Assembly (NCBI GenBank): GCA_020055645.1
Contig: CM034549.1
Span: 22,217,930 to 22,281,929 of the forward strand
Origin: Tomocerus qinae
Taxonomy: Eukaryota > Arthropoda > Collembola > Entomobryomorpha > Tomoceridae
Length of the DNA stretch: 64,000 nt
Direction: 5' to 3'
Part shown: positions 14,001 to 21,172 of the stretch, piece after piece
How the letters are laid out: the number at the start of each line of letters is the position of its first letter
Numbering within the stretch: position 1 is the first letter of the stretch
Program-made: the position numbers and the translations under genes
Notes under the pieces: model-generated
Databases searched by the model: none
Told to the model about the DNA's origin: nothing
Seen by the model: the letters and a program-made list of their open reading frames with translations, nothing else

Positions 14001-17000
14001 TTGTTATTTATAACACGTACCGACACACAATAGAGTTTTCGGTCGTGAGTGCCGACTGAGTGAGGCCATGTGTACAACATTGTATGTAAATAGATTCCAC
14101 ATACAATAAAGCACTGCATACTCCATCTAAAATAAACTGACATTTCAACTTTCCTCAGGCTCTCAATGTTTACCGGGTACTCTGACCTTTCTGTCCATAG
14201 GTTCAGATTTTACTCTACTCTCAAATTATTGCTAAGAAAGTACAAAGAGACATCACCGAGTTATACCTACCTAAATGGATGCCTTCAACACAATTAGTTT
14301 ATTAGGGAGAACACCTGATGTTAGAATTAGATTATTCACAAAATACAGGGTTGTGCTTGGTAAAGCTTTGCAATTTTTGAAACTCTTTCACCAACACTCA
14401 ATTTTTATTTTGGGAACGTCTAGTGTTTTAGGGTATTAATTAGTTTGAAGTTTTAACCAGTACTCAAAAGTAAGGGGTTGGTGTTTTTGACATCATTTAT
14501 ACTGTAGTGTAATGTACTATAATTATAATATGACCGTTACTAGAAATAACCCTGCCCTGTATATATATACTTCAAATTAAAGTGTAACAAAGTACGGGAT
14601 GTATTTATAAATTGTATATGATAAAGCAATAATACTTCATATCGTGTTATATAGTATTCTTAGGTGAATTGATATGAACAAAGTGCGAGATGATCAAACG
14701 CAACGTTTATGCTTTGCATTTGCATTCACCATTACTTCATTAAAGTTTGATTATTCTGTCTTTATCTAAATTCAAATGGCAAGCTGAGTCTCCTGTTTCA
14801 TCTCACAGAGAAGGACAAGTTTCTTTGTAGGGTCGTAAATACAATGGATAATTTTTGCTATCAGTAGTGAGTGCTGTATATCCGAGGAATCGTTAGGACC
14901 ATATAACATTGAATTTAAGCCCCCTCACTCAAGTATGTCATGTCAGAGTTAAAATTGAATTAAACGTTATTTCAATGCAGATTTCAATGTACAATTCACA
15001 CTGGATTCAAAGAAGCCTAAGGATCCTAGACTGTTTTTCTTGAATCACGAAGGACGTCACGTTATGAATGAAACTGTCAGATTGACAAAGAAGAAACAAG
15101 TGTGCTCTAGTCAACAAGTATACTTAAGGGTAAGTATATAATTATATATCTTCTGCTACTACGATTGTCTGCATCCATCATACTTTAGCTCGTGCGTAGG
15201 ATATCTTTAGAAAATGAGGATATCCCTTGTAGTGAAGAGGTATACTTGTGGAATGTCAACTAAGTTTTTAATTAAGTCTTCCGCTCTCTCTTTTACGTCC
15301 TTACGGACATACAAAAGAGTGCAGGATGCGTCTTTCCTATTTTATTGTCTCTTATACCAAAAGGTATATTAATGACAGTCAAATAAGGTCTGCAGATGCG
15401 CATATAGGTATCTGCCTTAAACAATATATAAACAGTAATAAGTTTTATACGTGTAGACTGCCATGTATGTATTATGAATGAGGAGAGTGAAATTCCAGTT
15501 TCCAGCCGGTGTGTGTGTAGTGATCCTTGATGGTTGTACTGTCTGTGCTTTTGGTGCTGCAGACATATCCATGAAGTTCACTAAAAGGAATAATTTAGTT
15601 TTCAATTCCCTTTTCTTATTTCGTATTCGTGTTTCCTGTGCTAAGCGAGTCAATTTGCATCCACTGTTGTAATAAAGAATGCTTTATCTCCTTTTGGGAA
15701 TTTGCCAAATTTTCAATTGAGTTGATGCATGCAGATGACGATGAGGTTAGTGCTAATACTACATAGTGTGATATGGTATTTCTTATTATTTTATGGCCAT
15801 CCAATTCAATTAGTTCCACTTCCAGTGAGTATCTACATTAGCTTGAAGCTTAATATGTATATACAAAACACATTTTTCATTTTATAAGGCTATTAGGTCT
15901 TATAGGCTAAGTCCCTGTACAGCAATTATTAGTCTCGTTTGTAAGATTGGAAGCATTAAGTATAATTTCCCTATAGAAAATTCAGTCTCCAGCTAGTTTC
16001 TACTGTTGAGTGCATATTCATTGACTAAAATAGTATTAAGCTTATTACTTAAGTGAAAGTTGTTTAAAAGGGGAGTATGGTGCGGATAGAGAATGGGAGA
16101 AGGTGGCTTAAGAAATTATATTTGCATAAGTATATTATAGACATGCAACAACTTTTGATAACCCAATTTGTGTAGCTATAAAGTATTCATAGTCTTTGTA
16201 AAGATATCTGAAGAGAAAGCAACAGTGAATGCCATAAGTGCTTTCCTTGAACCTCCCAAGCTTTTGAGTTGAGGATGCAATAAAACCCTATAGGCGTAGA
16301 TACAGCCTTAGTTGAAGAAGTAATTTTGTGTTTAAGAGTGTTCTCTGACTGGCGAGAGCCCCAGAAAGATCAAATGATTCTGGAGTGAATTATGAATTGC
16401 TGTCTTGTGATAAACTTCAGAGTAATGTTCAAGTTTGTCAACACAGTCACCTATGATTTTACTTTGTTGGGCACATGTGGATACAGGGAGATAAAAGGAT
16501 TCTTATTAGGCTTGTGTGTTTGCTTTATGACGACGGGGTAAACAAAATCCAAATTAACAGCAAGCGTGATTGAGAAAGTGGAAATAATTACAAGTGTGCA
16601 CTTCTGTACTACATTAAAGAATCTAGTTTAACAATTTTACCTGCAGAAACGGAGATTAGTACTCGTTAGGTATACCTTTGTGTGACTTAACTGGGAATTC
16701 TGGGAAAGTGGAATGTGAAATTTAATAATGTCACCCGCCATTAGCATTAGGGGGTTCAAATAGCAAATGTCGCAATAAAAGTTGTCGTAGACGAAATAAA
16801 TAGGGGCTGAGTGATTGTGGATGAGAGATAAGCGCTGGTCTGGATGAAATGAGAGGCTGGGAGCATAAAAACGTACGAATGCAGTTTGTATTAGTGGGCA
16901 GGAGCATTTATGATGGCAGTGGCTATCTGTATTCGGGCTACACGTCCGAGCAGTATTAATATTGGGAGGATCGTGCTCGATTAGCAGATTCTCCGGAGAA

Positions 17001-20000
17001 CAATTTGCTATTATTCAGAATTTGGAATAGTTACTTAAGTATACGCGCATGGTACATATATCAGAATATGACGGTGATAAACTATAAGTTAACATGCTAC
17101 GTGTTTTGTGTGTTTCAGCCTCAAATTCGAGACAAGCTTACATCTTTGGAGGCGGAACTCCGTTATTCTATGATAGAGAACAGATACTTAGGAAGTAGGC
17201 GTCCGCTCCCGCCTGTTATTGATGTTACAACGTCTACAGTTGAAAAAGATTCCATATCAATACAAAAGAATTGTGGACCTGACAACATATGCGTTCCAGA
17301 TTTGAGACTGAAAGTTTCACAGTAAGTTTCCGTTAAGCTAAGTAGGAGTCAACCATAGCTTTCTCCCTCTCTCTCTGTGCTCCTGTTGAGATGAAAGCTC
17401 TGCGTTAACGTAACTTCTGACAAAAACTCAAGTCAAGTCGATAAAAGTCAAAAGCCGTGTGTGGCTTTCCTTCCCCGTCTCTCCAGAATTCAGTATATGG
17501 AGAGTGGATATGTTGGCATGTTTATTGGAGGACTTGATGGGAAAGTCATCGTCGACATCACTTCAGCAAGATGGAGAGCGAAGGCGACATGGCAATCCAT
17601 TCCTCCTAATGTATTATTATCACTATCTACAGCTACCGATTCCAATTTATAACCAAAAGTTACTATCCAAGTGTCTACTTATGGAAATAACCGATTTTTT
17701 AAATGTAGTCTCCATCATCCCTGGGTAAAAAAATATGCCTTCAAATTCGGGAAATTTCCACTTTAGGTATGCATGTTTATAAAGGGAAATACTGTTTCTT
17801 TGTTAGTATATAATTCCTAATACCTATAATATTTACGCAGTTTGTGTGAGGTTTAATTTGGTCTTGATGGTATCACGGAGAACTAGGCAACTTTCTTTTA
17901 ATCCTCCTGAAAGTTGCAAAGTTTGGATTTGAGTTGAGTCAGATAAAGCAAGAGACTTTTGATGCACTTGTTGAGAGAGAAAGGGAAAAAACAGAAGTAA
18001 AACGGAGATTAGTGTCTGTTAGGATGTAGTACTAGTAATATGTAAATGTTTGTTATGTCAGATCCGACAAATCTTTTCTGATGGGCTCGACGAAAAGAAT
18101 TTGGGTTGATGTGGAAGTGCAAAATAGCGGGGAAGACAGCTTCGAGTCAATGTTGTACATGACAGTGCCACCAGGCTTAGCTTATGTTAATTTCGATCGG
18201 ATAGATCAGCGGAAAGATGTGTCCATCCTCTGCTCTGCTCCCACCCCGTCCACAAACAACACTTTGAAGTGTGACATCGGAAATCCACTGCAGTCATTTG
18301 CTGAAGTGCACTTCAAATTGAACTTCCAGCCCCGTCATGGCTCTGAAGTTAAGTCGGCCTATGAATTCTACATTGAGGCCAACTCTACTAATCCCGAACA
18401 AAATTACGCCAGGGCTGATAACATCAGAAGGCTTGCATTACCCATTCGCGTGCAAACGGATACCAAAGTTTTCGGAGCTTCTCACCCTCAGCCTGTGTCA
18501 CATAACTCGAGCCATTGGAAACAGTTCAAAAGTAAAGATAAAAATTCGGAGACCGAAGTCGGACCGGAGGTGATTCATGTCTACGAAATCAAATGCGACG
18601 GTCCTAGTAACATTGAGAAAGCGGAGGTTACGATACTCTGGCCAAGTTTCACTTTGGATGGGAAACCATTTATGTATTTGCTTGAGCAGCCATTTACGGA
18701 AGGACCCGCGAAATGTGACCATGTTGATGATGTCAACCCCCTATCGCTGGTCATTCACAGACACGGCAAATTTCAGTCATACGATGTTCATCAGCGTCAG
18801 AGTAATGTCGATTTGGACACTGAGGAGGGTATCCATCAAGGAGAAGGACGACGTGGTGCTGCCACGTCAGTGGTCTTCGGAGGAGATGGCGGTGAATCTG
18901 CATATCACAATACCAGTTCCCAACGAGAGTTTCGCACTGAGCATACATCTGGCTCCTCTGGAGGATACACACGTACTTACAACTACACGAAAACATCCCG
19001 GACCTACTCGTCCTCTTCCCAAGGGGAAACCAGTCGATCGTCTGTCTTTGATGAATACAAAGTCTGTGCCTCGTATTTATTTTACTCTCGTACTACGTAT
19101 TTTAACATGACACTTGTTTCCTATCCTTTTCATTCCACACTCCTATCCATTCTTGCGCCATGTCTCCTTTTCCTCCGTACTTTCACAATAATAACATGTC
19201 GTGACATGATACTATGCTACATCCTAGATCCTAGTGGTACTAGTTTTTATTCTTCTCCTAGATTCACTCTATTTCCCACCATGTCCCTACAGCTATCAAC
19301 TACGTACATCATTTTGCCCTGTTTTTCAGATCCCTAGTAAATTGTCCAGAGCTAGGGCACAGATTCACTCTAACAATATTTATTACTCTTTTAATAATAG
19401 GATGACGTAAGAACAAAGAGGTCGACAGAGGAGGACATTCGCAAAGAAATGTCTTGTGGGCCCACGAAATGCATTCAGATTCGATGCCACATAAGCCAAT
19501 TTGTCCGTAATACTAGTGTCTTATTTTGGCTTAGAGGAAGGATTTGGTCTGACACATTGAGAGAGGTAAATTCTTTCTCTGTACTTTCCACTTTCCACTC
19601 ATTGTAATTCTCATTGTACAAGGAAAAGCTGAGGCTCCCAAAAGACTTACACGTTTGACTATGACTCACATACAAATTTAATATTCTACGGAATTCTCCA
19701 AAATGTTGAAAATACTTGGTATTTCTCCAGTGGGAGAGGGGCACCTCAGTAGCAGTCATGTAAGCATGGAGCAGCTTTATTAACTATTTAATTCTGAGGT
19801 TTGCTGTCAAGCACCCTGTTACAGATATCTATAATGAACAGCTGAAACTTGTACATTTGGTCTTGCTTGTGTCTGTGAATTGATTAGATGCTTACTATAC
19901 ATCTTGCAAAAAAAAATTAATGAATTTCTCGGAATGTAATGTAATTTTGTTGGCACACACAGGATTTCAACGGTGGAAATGTGAACATTTCGTCGAAATT

Positions 20001-20469
20001 GATTACTCGTGTGACGCAGCTCCCTTACAACGTTAATCCAGAATATTTGGGCTATCGCAAGTACGAGATCATTACGACAGTTGAAGAATTGCAAGATTTT
20101 ACAACCCCAGCGCCTACCCCCTGGTGGATATATCTCCTGGCAGCTATTGTTGGTCTCCTTCTTCTTCTCCTTATTATATACGTCCTATACAAGGTGAGTG
20201 TGGAGTTCTATAAGGTCTTGTCATGTAATCTAGTGTAACATACGGGTAAACAAAAATCCGGTTGGCTGACTAAACAGTCGGGTAAAAAGGAGAAAGTAGA
20301 TTGAAAGTACACATGTGCAAACTGTGGAAGTCTATTTATCACTGTAAATATCAATATGTTTCTTACGTGGAATTTACAGTGTGGATTCTTCAAGCGACGA
20401 CGACGTCCACGGGGACCCGAAGGTCAGCCATTAAATCGTAACCACTACGGCGGGGACGAACGACTATAA
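1899..20469 (+). CDS. if: Integrin alpha subunit, PS2 (inflated) type, 5'-partial, 16 exons
   Basis: Alpha chain of a heterodimeric matrix receptor; the family pairs with integrin beta at the plasma membrane and links matrix to cytoskeleton. Exons: 1899-2019, 2341-2402, 6191-6239, 7073-7147, 8320-8495, 8985-9197, 11694-11796, 12301-12398, 13246-13382, 13676-13845, 14981-15129, 17119-17321, 18062-19061, 19401-19565, 19963-20193, 20380-20469. They total 3042 nt, 1013 residues plus stop, with phase kept at each join. Visible are FG-GAP propeller blades without an inserted I domain, Ca-binding loops at residues 193-201, 259-267 and 322-330, thigh and calf regions, a furin-type RTKR site (856-859), one membrane segment (about 961-983) and a CGFFKR tail (985-990). 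The opening exon (ACAPRYTW, then [14 protein letters not shown]) resembles alpha-PS2 rather than PS1 or PS3. Signal peptide and roughly the first 100 residues lie upstream. The family call is firm; the PS2 subtype rests on recalled similarity. Confidence 0.95.
2341..2402 (+). CDS. if: Integrin alpha exon: WGYHRQGSC segment
   Basis: Starts after gtttgcag and ends before gtatgc. The split codon completes CRT-S, followed by [20 protein letters not shown]. The cysteines and WGYHRQGSC are typical of RGD-type alpha subunits. Length 62 nt, ends in phase 0. Confidence 0.93.
2403..6190 (+). other. Integrin intron, 3.8 kb
   Basis: A+T-rich, no coding signal. Contains the degenerate tandem repeat at 5533-5650; nothing else recognised. 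Confidence 0.8.
5533..5650 (+). repeat. Degenerate tandem repeat, about four copies of 27-33 bp
   Basis: Recurring gttgtgaaactgtagcactc-like units: gttgtgaaactgtagcactc, gttgtgaaattgaagcacac, gttgttatgaaatttcagaa, preceded by attgtagtactcgttcgtga. It sits in the integrin intron between 2403 and 6190. Confidence 0.5.
6191..6239 (+). CDS. if: Integrin alpha exon: [12 protein letters not shown] segment
   Basis: Starts after ggttttcag and ends before gtataa. It encodes [16 protein letters not shown] plus the first base of a Gly codon, the FG-GAP core (FLGAxGSWYWQG). Only 49 nt, isolated by a 3.8-kb intron before it and 0.8 kb after. Followed by the putative cassette exon. Confidence 0.92.
6240..8319 (+). 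other. Integrin introns around the 25-codon exon
   Basis: Two introns (6240-7072 and 7148-8319) flank the putative cassette exon. A short inverted repeat gcggaa-ttt-ttccgc lies at 7949-7963. No other feature recognised. Confidence 0.75.
7073..7147 (+). CDS. if: Integrin alpha 25-codon exon, probably alternatively spliced
   Basis: Begins after tacgtaaag and ends before gtaagt. Exactly 75 nt; with its split Gly codon it adds 25 residues, [12 protein letters not shown] then [13 protein letters not shown]. Both this exon and the next open with Gly-Gln, so skipping leaves WYWQGQIYSQ in frame. Drosophila alpha-PS2 has a 25-residue alternative exon at this place in the propeller, where it tunes ligand binding. 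Skipping itself cannot be seen from genomic DNA. Confidence 0.85.
8320..8495 (+). CDS. if: Integrin alpha exon: FG-GAP blade with degenerate Ca loop
   Basis: Starts after gataatag and ends before gtaata, 176 nt. It encodes [31 protein letters not shown] and [16 protein letters not shown]. The loop that usually reads DxDxD..D is E-F-S-G-D-N-E-S-D here (visible residues 139-147), so the first and third acidic ligands are changed. Ends in phase 0. Confidence 0.94.
8985..9197 (+). CDS. if: Integrin alpha exon: FG-GAP blade, Ca loop DVDGDGLDD
   Basis: Starts after ctccttag and ends before gtgagt; 71 complete codons. Contains [14 protein letters not shown] and a canonical calcium loop at visible residues 193-201, then [10 protein letters not shown] and a blade end at [11 protein letters not shown]. 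Confidence 0.95.
9198..11693 (+). other. Integrin intron, 2.5 kb
   Basis: Non-coding, A+T-rich. Carries three copies of the dispersed octamer (11463, 11496, 11619) within about 165 bp and a 10-bp inverted repeat AAATTCAATT/AATTGAATTT at 9557-9590. Confidence 0.8.
11694..11796 (+). CDS. if: Integrin alpha exon: FG-GAP blade, Ca loop DLNKDGFND
   Basis: Starts after tatatag and ends before gtaaca, 103 nt. Encodes [20 protein letters not shown]. The last Asp of the calcium loop (visible 259-267) is completed across the splice by the next exon (g|at). Confidence 0.95.
12301..12398 (+). CDS. if: Integrin alpha exon: [10 protein letters not shown] blade
   Basis: Starts after atttgtag and ends before gtacta, 98 nt. 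Encodes [20 protein letters not shown] and [13 protein letters not shown], the second half of an FG-GAP blade. Ends in phase 0. Confidence 0.95.
12945..12964. repeat. (AT)n microsatellite
   Basis: A short run of about nine AT dinucleotides within the integrin intron between 12399 and 13245. Confidence 0.7.
13246..13382 (+). CDS. if: Integrin alpha exon: last FG-GAP blade, Ca loop DLDGNQYPD
   Basis: Starts after tttccag and ends before gtaatg, 137 nt. Encodes [20 protein letters not shown] then [15 protein letters not shown]. The calcium loop (visible 322-330) is canonical. The terminal Arg codon is split. Confidence 0.95.
13676..13845 (+). CDS. if: Integrin alpha exon: propeller-thigh junction
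   Basis: Reads (R)[28 protein letters not shown] and [16 protein letters not shown], the usual SRPVV start of the thigh domain with its conserved cysteine pairs. The acceptor (tttggaacgaaag) is poor in pyrimidines but is the one that keeps frame with the previous exon. Donor gtaggt. Length 170 nt. Confidence 0.9.
14346..14559. mobile_element. Possible degenerate MITE with CAGGG ends
   Basis: A 214-bp stretch in an integrin intron begins TA-CAGGGTTG and ends CCCTG-TA. Inner segments CACCAAC and GTTGGTG also face each other. The paired end is only about 5-8 bp and TA is a weak duplication in this composition. Confidence 0.3.
14981..15129 (+). CDS. if: Integrin alpha exon: thigh domain
   Basis: Starts after aatgcag and ends before gtaagt, 149 nt. 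Encodes [35 protein letters not shown] and [14 protein letters not shown]. Contains one N-glycosylation sequon (NET). The DPR-FFL pattern is a thigh-domain hallmark. Confidence 0.93.
15130..17118 (+). other. Integrin intron, 2.0 kb
   Basis: No coding or repeat feature recognised. Overlapping open frames on both strands near 15417-15819 have no splice-compatible context. Confidence 0.75.
17119..17321 (+). CDS. if: Integrin alpha exon: thigh-calf, [12 protein letters not shown]
   Basis: Starts after gtgtttcag and ends before gtaagt, 203 nt. Encodes [25 protein letters not shown] and [20 protein letters not shown]. The Cys-Gly-Pro-Asp-x-x-Cys-x-Pro-Asp-Leu motif is nearly invariant in alpha integrins. 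The last Gln codon is split (ca|a) with the exon at 18062. Confidence 0.95.
17322..18061 (+). other. Integrin intron, 740 bp
   Basis: Contains a less A+T-rich patch at 17460-17610 with splice-like edges, discussed among rejected items. The flanking exons join directly in frame (ca|a). Confidence 0.75.
18062..19061 (+). CDS. if: Integrin alpha long exon: calf domains and Ser-rich linker
   Basis: Exactly 1000 nt, starting after tatgtcag. Encodes [27 protein letters not shown], the typical VPPGL and LKCDIGNPL motifs, then calf-2 and a Ser/Thr/Gly-rich linker ending near SSVFDEYK. The acceptor is clear. The donor AAA|GTCTGT is weak but is the phase-0 site that joins in frame to 19401; a second weak in-frame GT lies 18 nt upstream. 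The frame stays open beyond the donor to a TAG at 19335. Confidence 0.85.
19062..19400 (+). other. Integrin intron with read-through open frame
   Basis: 339 nt between the long calf exon and the RTKR exon. The upstream frame stays open for 91 codons, to TAG at 19335-19337. Confidence 0.7.
19401..19565 (+). CDS. if: Integrin alpha exon: RTKR cleavage site and light-chain start
   Basis: Starts after ttaataatag and ends before gtaaat, 55 codons. Encodes [20 protein letters not shown], then [14 protein letters not shown] and [17 protein letters not shown] followed by Ser is a furin-type site where integrin alpha chains are cut into heavy and light chains; the CxxxxCxxIxC cysteines hold the chains together. 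Confidence 0.92.
19963..20193 (+). CDS. if: Integrin alpha exon: juxtamembrane stalk and transmembrane helix
   Basis: Starts after cacacag and ends before gtgagt, 77 codons. After the calf-2 end ([19 protein letters not shown]) comes [18 protein letters not shown], a Leu/Ile-rich helix and YVLYK. This is the single membrane-spanning segment; the two Trp mark its outer boundary. Confidence 0.96.
20380..20469 (+). CDS. if: Integrin alpha last exon: cytoplasmic tail CGFFKRRRR
   Basis: Starts after tttacag and ends in TAA at 20467-20469; 29 residues. Joined to the preceding Lys it gives KCGFFKR, the conserved membrane-proximal motif that clasps the beta tail, followed by [20 protein letters not shown] and ERL. 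An AATAAA lies about 100 nt downstream. Confidence 0.96.
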   Translation, partial: CGFFKRRRRPRGPEGQPLNRNHYGGDERL

Positions 20470-20572
20470 TAATTTGCAGCTCATAATTCACAATGAACCC
20501 TCACGCAATGATACACTGCCTAAAAGGACTAAAGTACTAAATCATTAAAGTATTCATTTCTGTAACACAGTC

Positions 20573-20578
20573 AATAAA
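20573..20578 (+). terminator. Candidate poly(A) signal of the integrin gene
   Basis: AATAAA 104 nt after the stop codon, in the sequence tcaataaaataaacag. It is the first perfect signal downstream of the integrin stop. Confidence 0.7.
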
Positions 20579-20589
20579 ATAAACAGAGT

Positions 20590-20595
20590 TTTATT
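20590..20595 (-). terminator. Candidate poly(A) signal of the SH3BP5-like gene
   Basis: TTTATT on the + strand (AATAAA on -) about 240 nt after the SH3BP5-like stop. I found no perfect AATAAA or ATTAAA on the minus strand between this site and the stop. It lies just beyond the integrin signal, so the two 3' ends should overlap. Confidence 0.6.
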
Positions 20596-20836
20596 AAAAG
20601 GCCGCTTTTCAAGTTCGATTGTCGCATAATATCATTTCATATAGTGTAATATCTGTTAGTTAAAAAAGGGGTGTATTTTATACCAAAAAACAGTTTGTTC
20701 ACAACAACAGAAGACACAACCACAATTAAAAATGTACTCACTACTACTACAATAATAGTAAGGATTTGTTAGCTAATATATACTACATCTGAAAATACTA
20801 TAATAATGCATTAATTATTACATTGTAAATGAGTGG

Positions 20837-21172
20837 TTATTCCTTGAGACTGAGTTCAGCATCCTCTGCTCCCACACCGGGTGTTCGTTTTCTATGGATC
20901 TCCTCCGAGATCATTTCGAGATTCGAGAGTGCTAATGAGTAAGCTCGTTTTGCCTTCGCAATCGATGTTTGTAGTTCTATAATATTTGTCTTTACTTCAT
21001 TCAAAGTTGAGTTTAAGTTGTCCTTCATATCAAAATAAGTTTTCGACTTGAGAATATCCGTTTGTAAAAGCTTTTCTAATTCATACACCTTTTTCTCCGC
21101 CTGGTAAAACTGTTCTGCCAGGGTCTGGTGGCGTTTCTCACTGTCTGATTTCTGCTGCTCTGCTTCCATAAC
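20837..21172 (-). CDS. pcs: SH3BP5-like terminal exon: second coiled coil
   Basis: Starts after ataatgtag and ends in TAA. Encodes VMEAEQQKSDSEKRHQTLAE, a heptad-rich stretch, then LEMISEEIHRKRTPGVGAE and a short tail to DAELSLKE. In vertebrate homologues a long tail follows EIHERR; here only about 17 residues follow. Confidence 0.94.
   Translation of the reverse strand, partial: VMEAEQQKSDSEKRHQTLAEQFYQAEKKVYELEKLLQTDILKSKTYFDMKDNLNSTLNEVKTNIIELQTSIAKAKRAYSLALSNLEMISEEIHRKRTPGVGAEDAELSLKE

Larger units (their letters stand above)
11797..14980 (+). other. Integrin introns between propeller and thigh exons
   Basis: Non-coding parts of this span are 11797-12300, 12399-13245, 13383-13675 and 13846-14980. 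They hold the (AT)n run and the possible CAGGG MITE; nothing else recognised. Confidence 0.75.

Noticed and set aside
17487..17610. Putative extra integrin exon between cttccccgtctctccag and gtatta
   Set aside because: The 124-nt piece is not a multiple of three, its frame in phase with the previous exon gives non-integrin sequence, and exons 17119-17321 and 18062-19061 already join perfectly in frame (ca|a) at a position matching the family.
18577..19110. 177-codon open frame on + inside the calf exon
   Set aside because: Overlaps in another frame the integrin calf coding sequence, which has clear family motifs.
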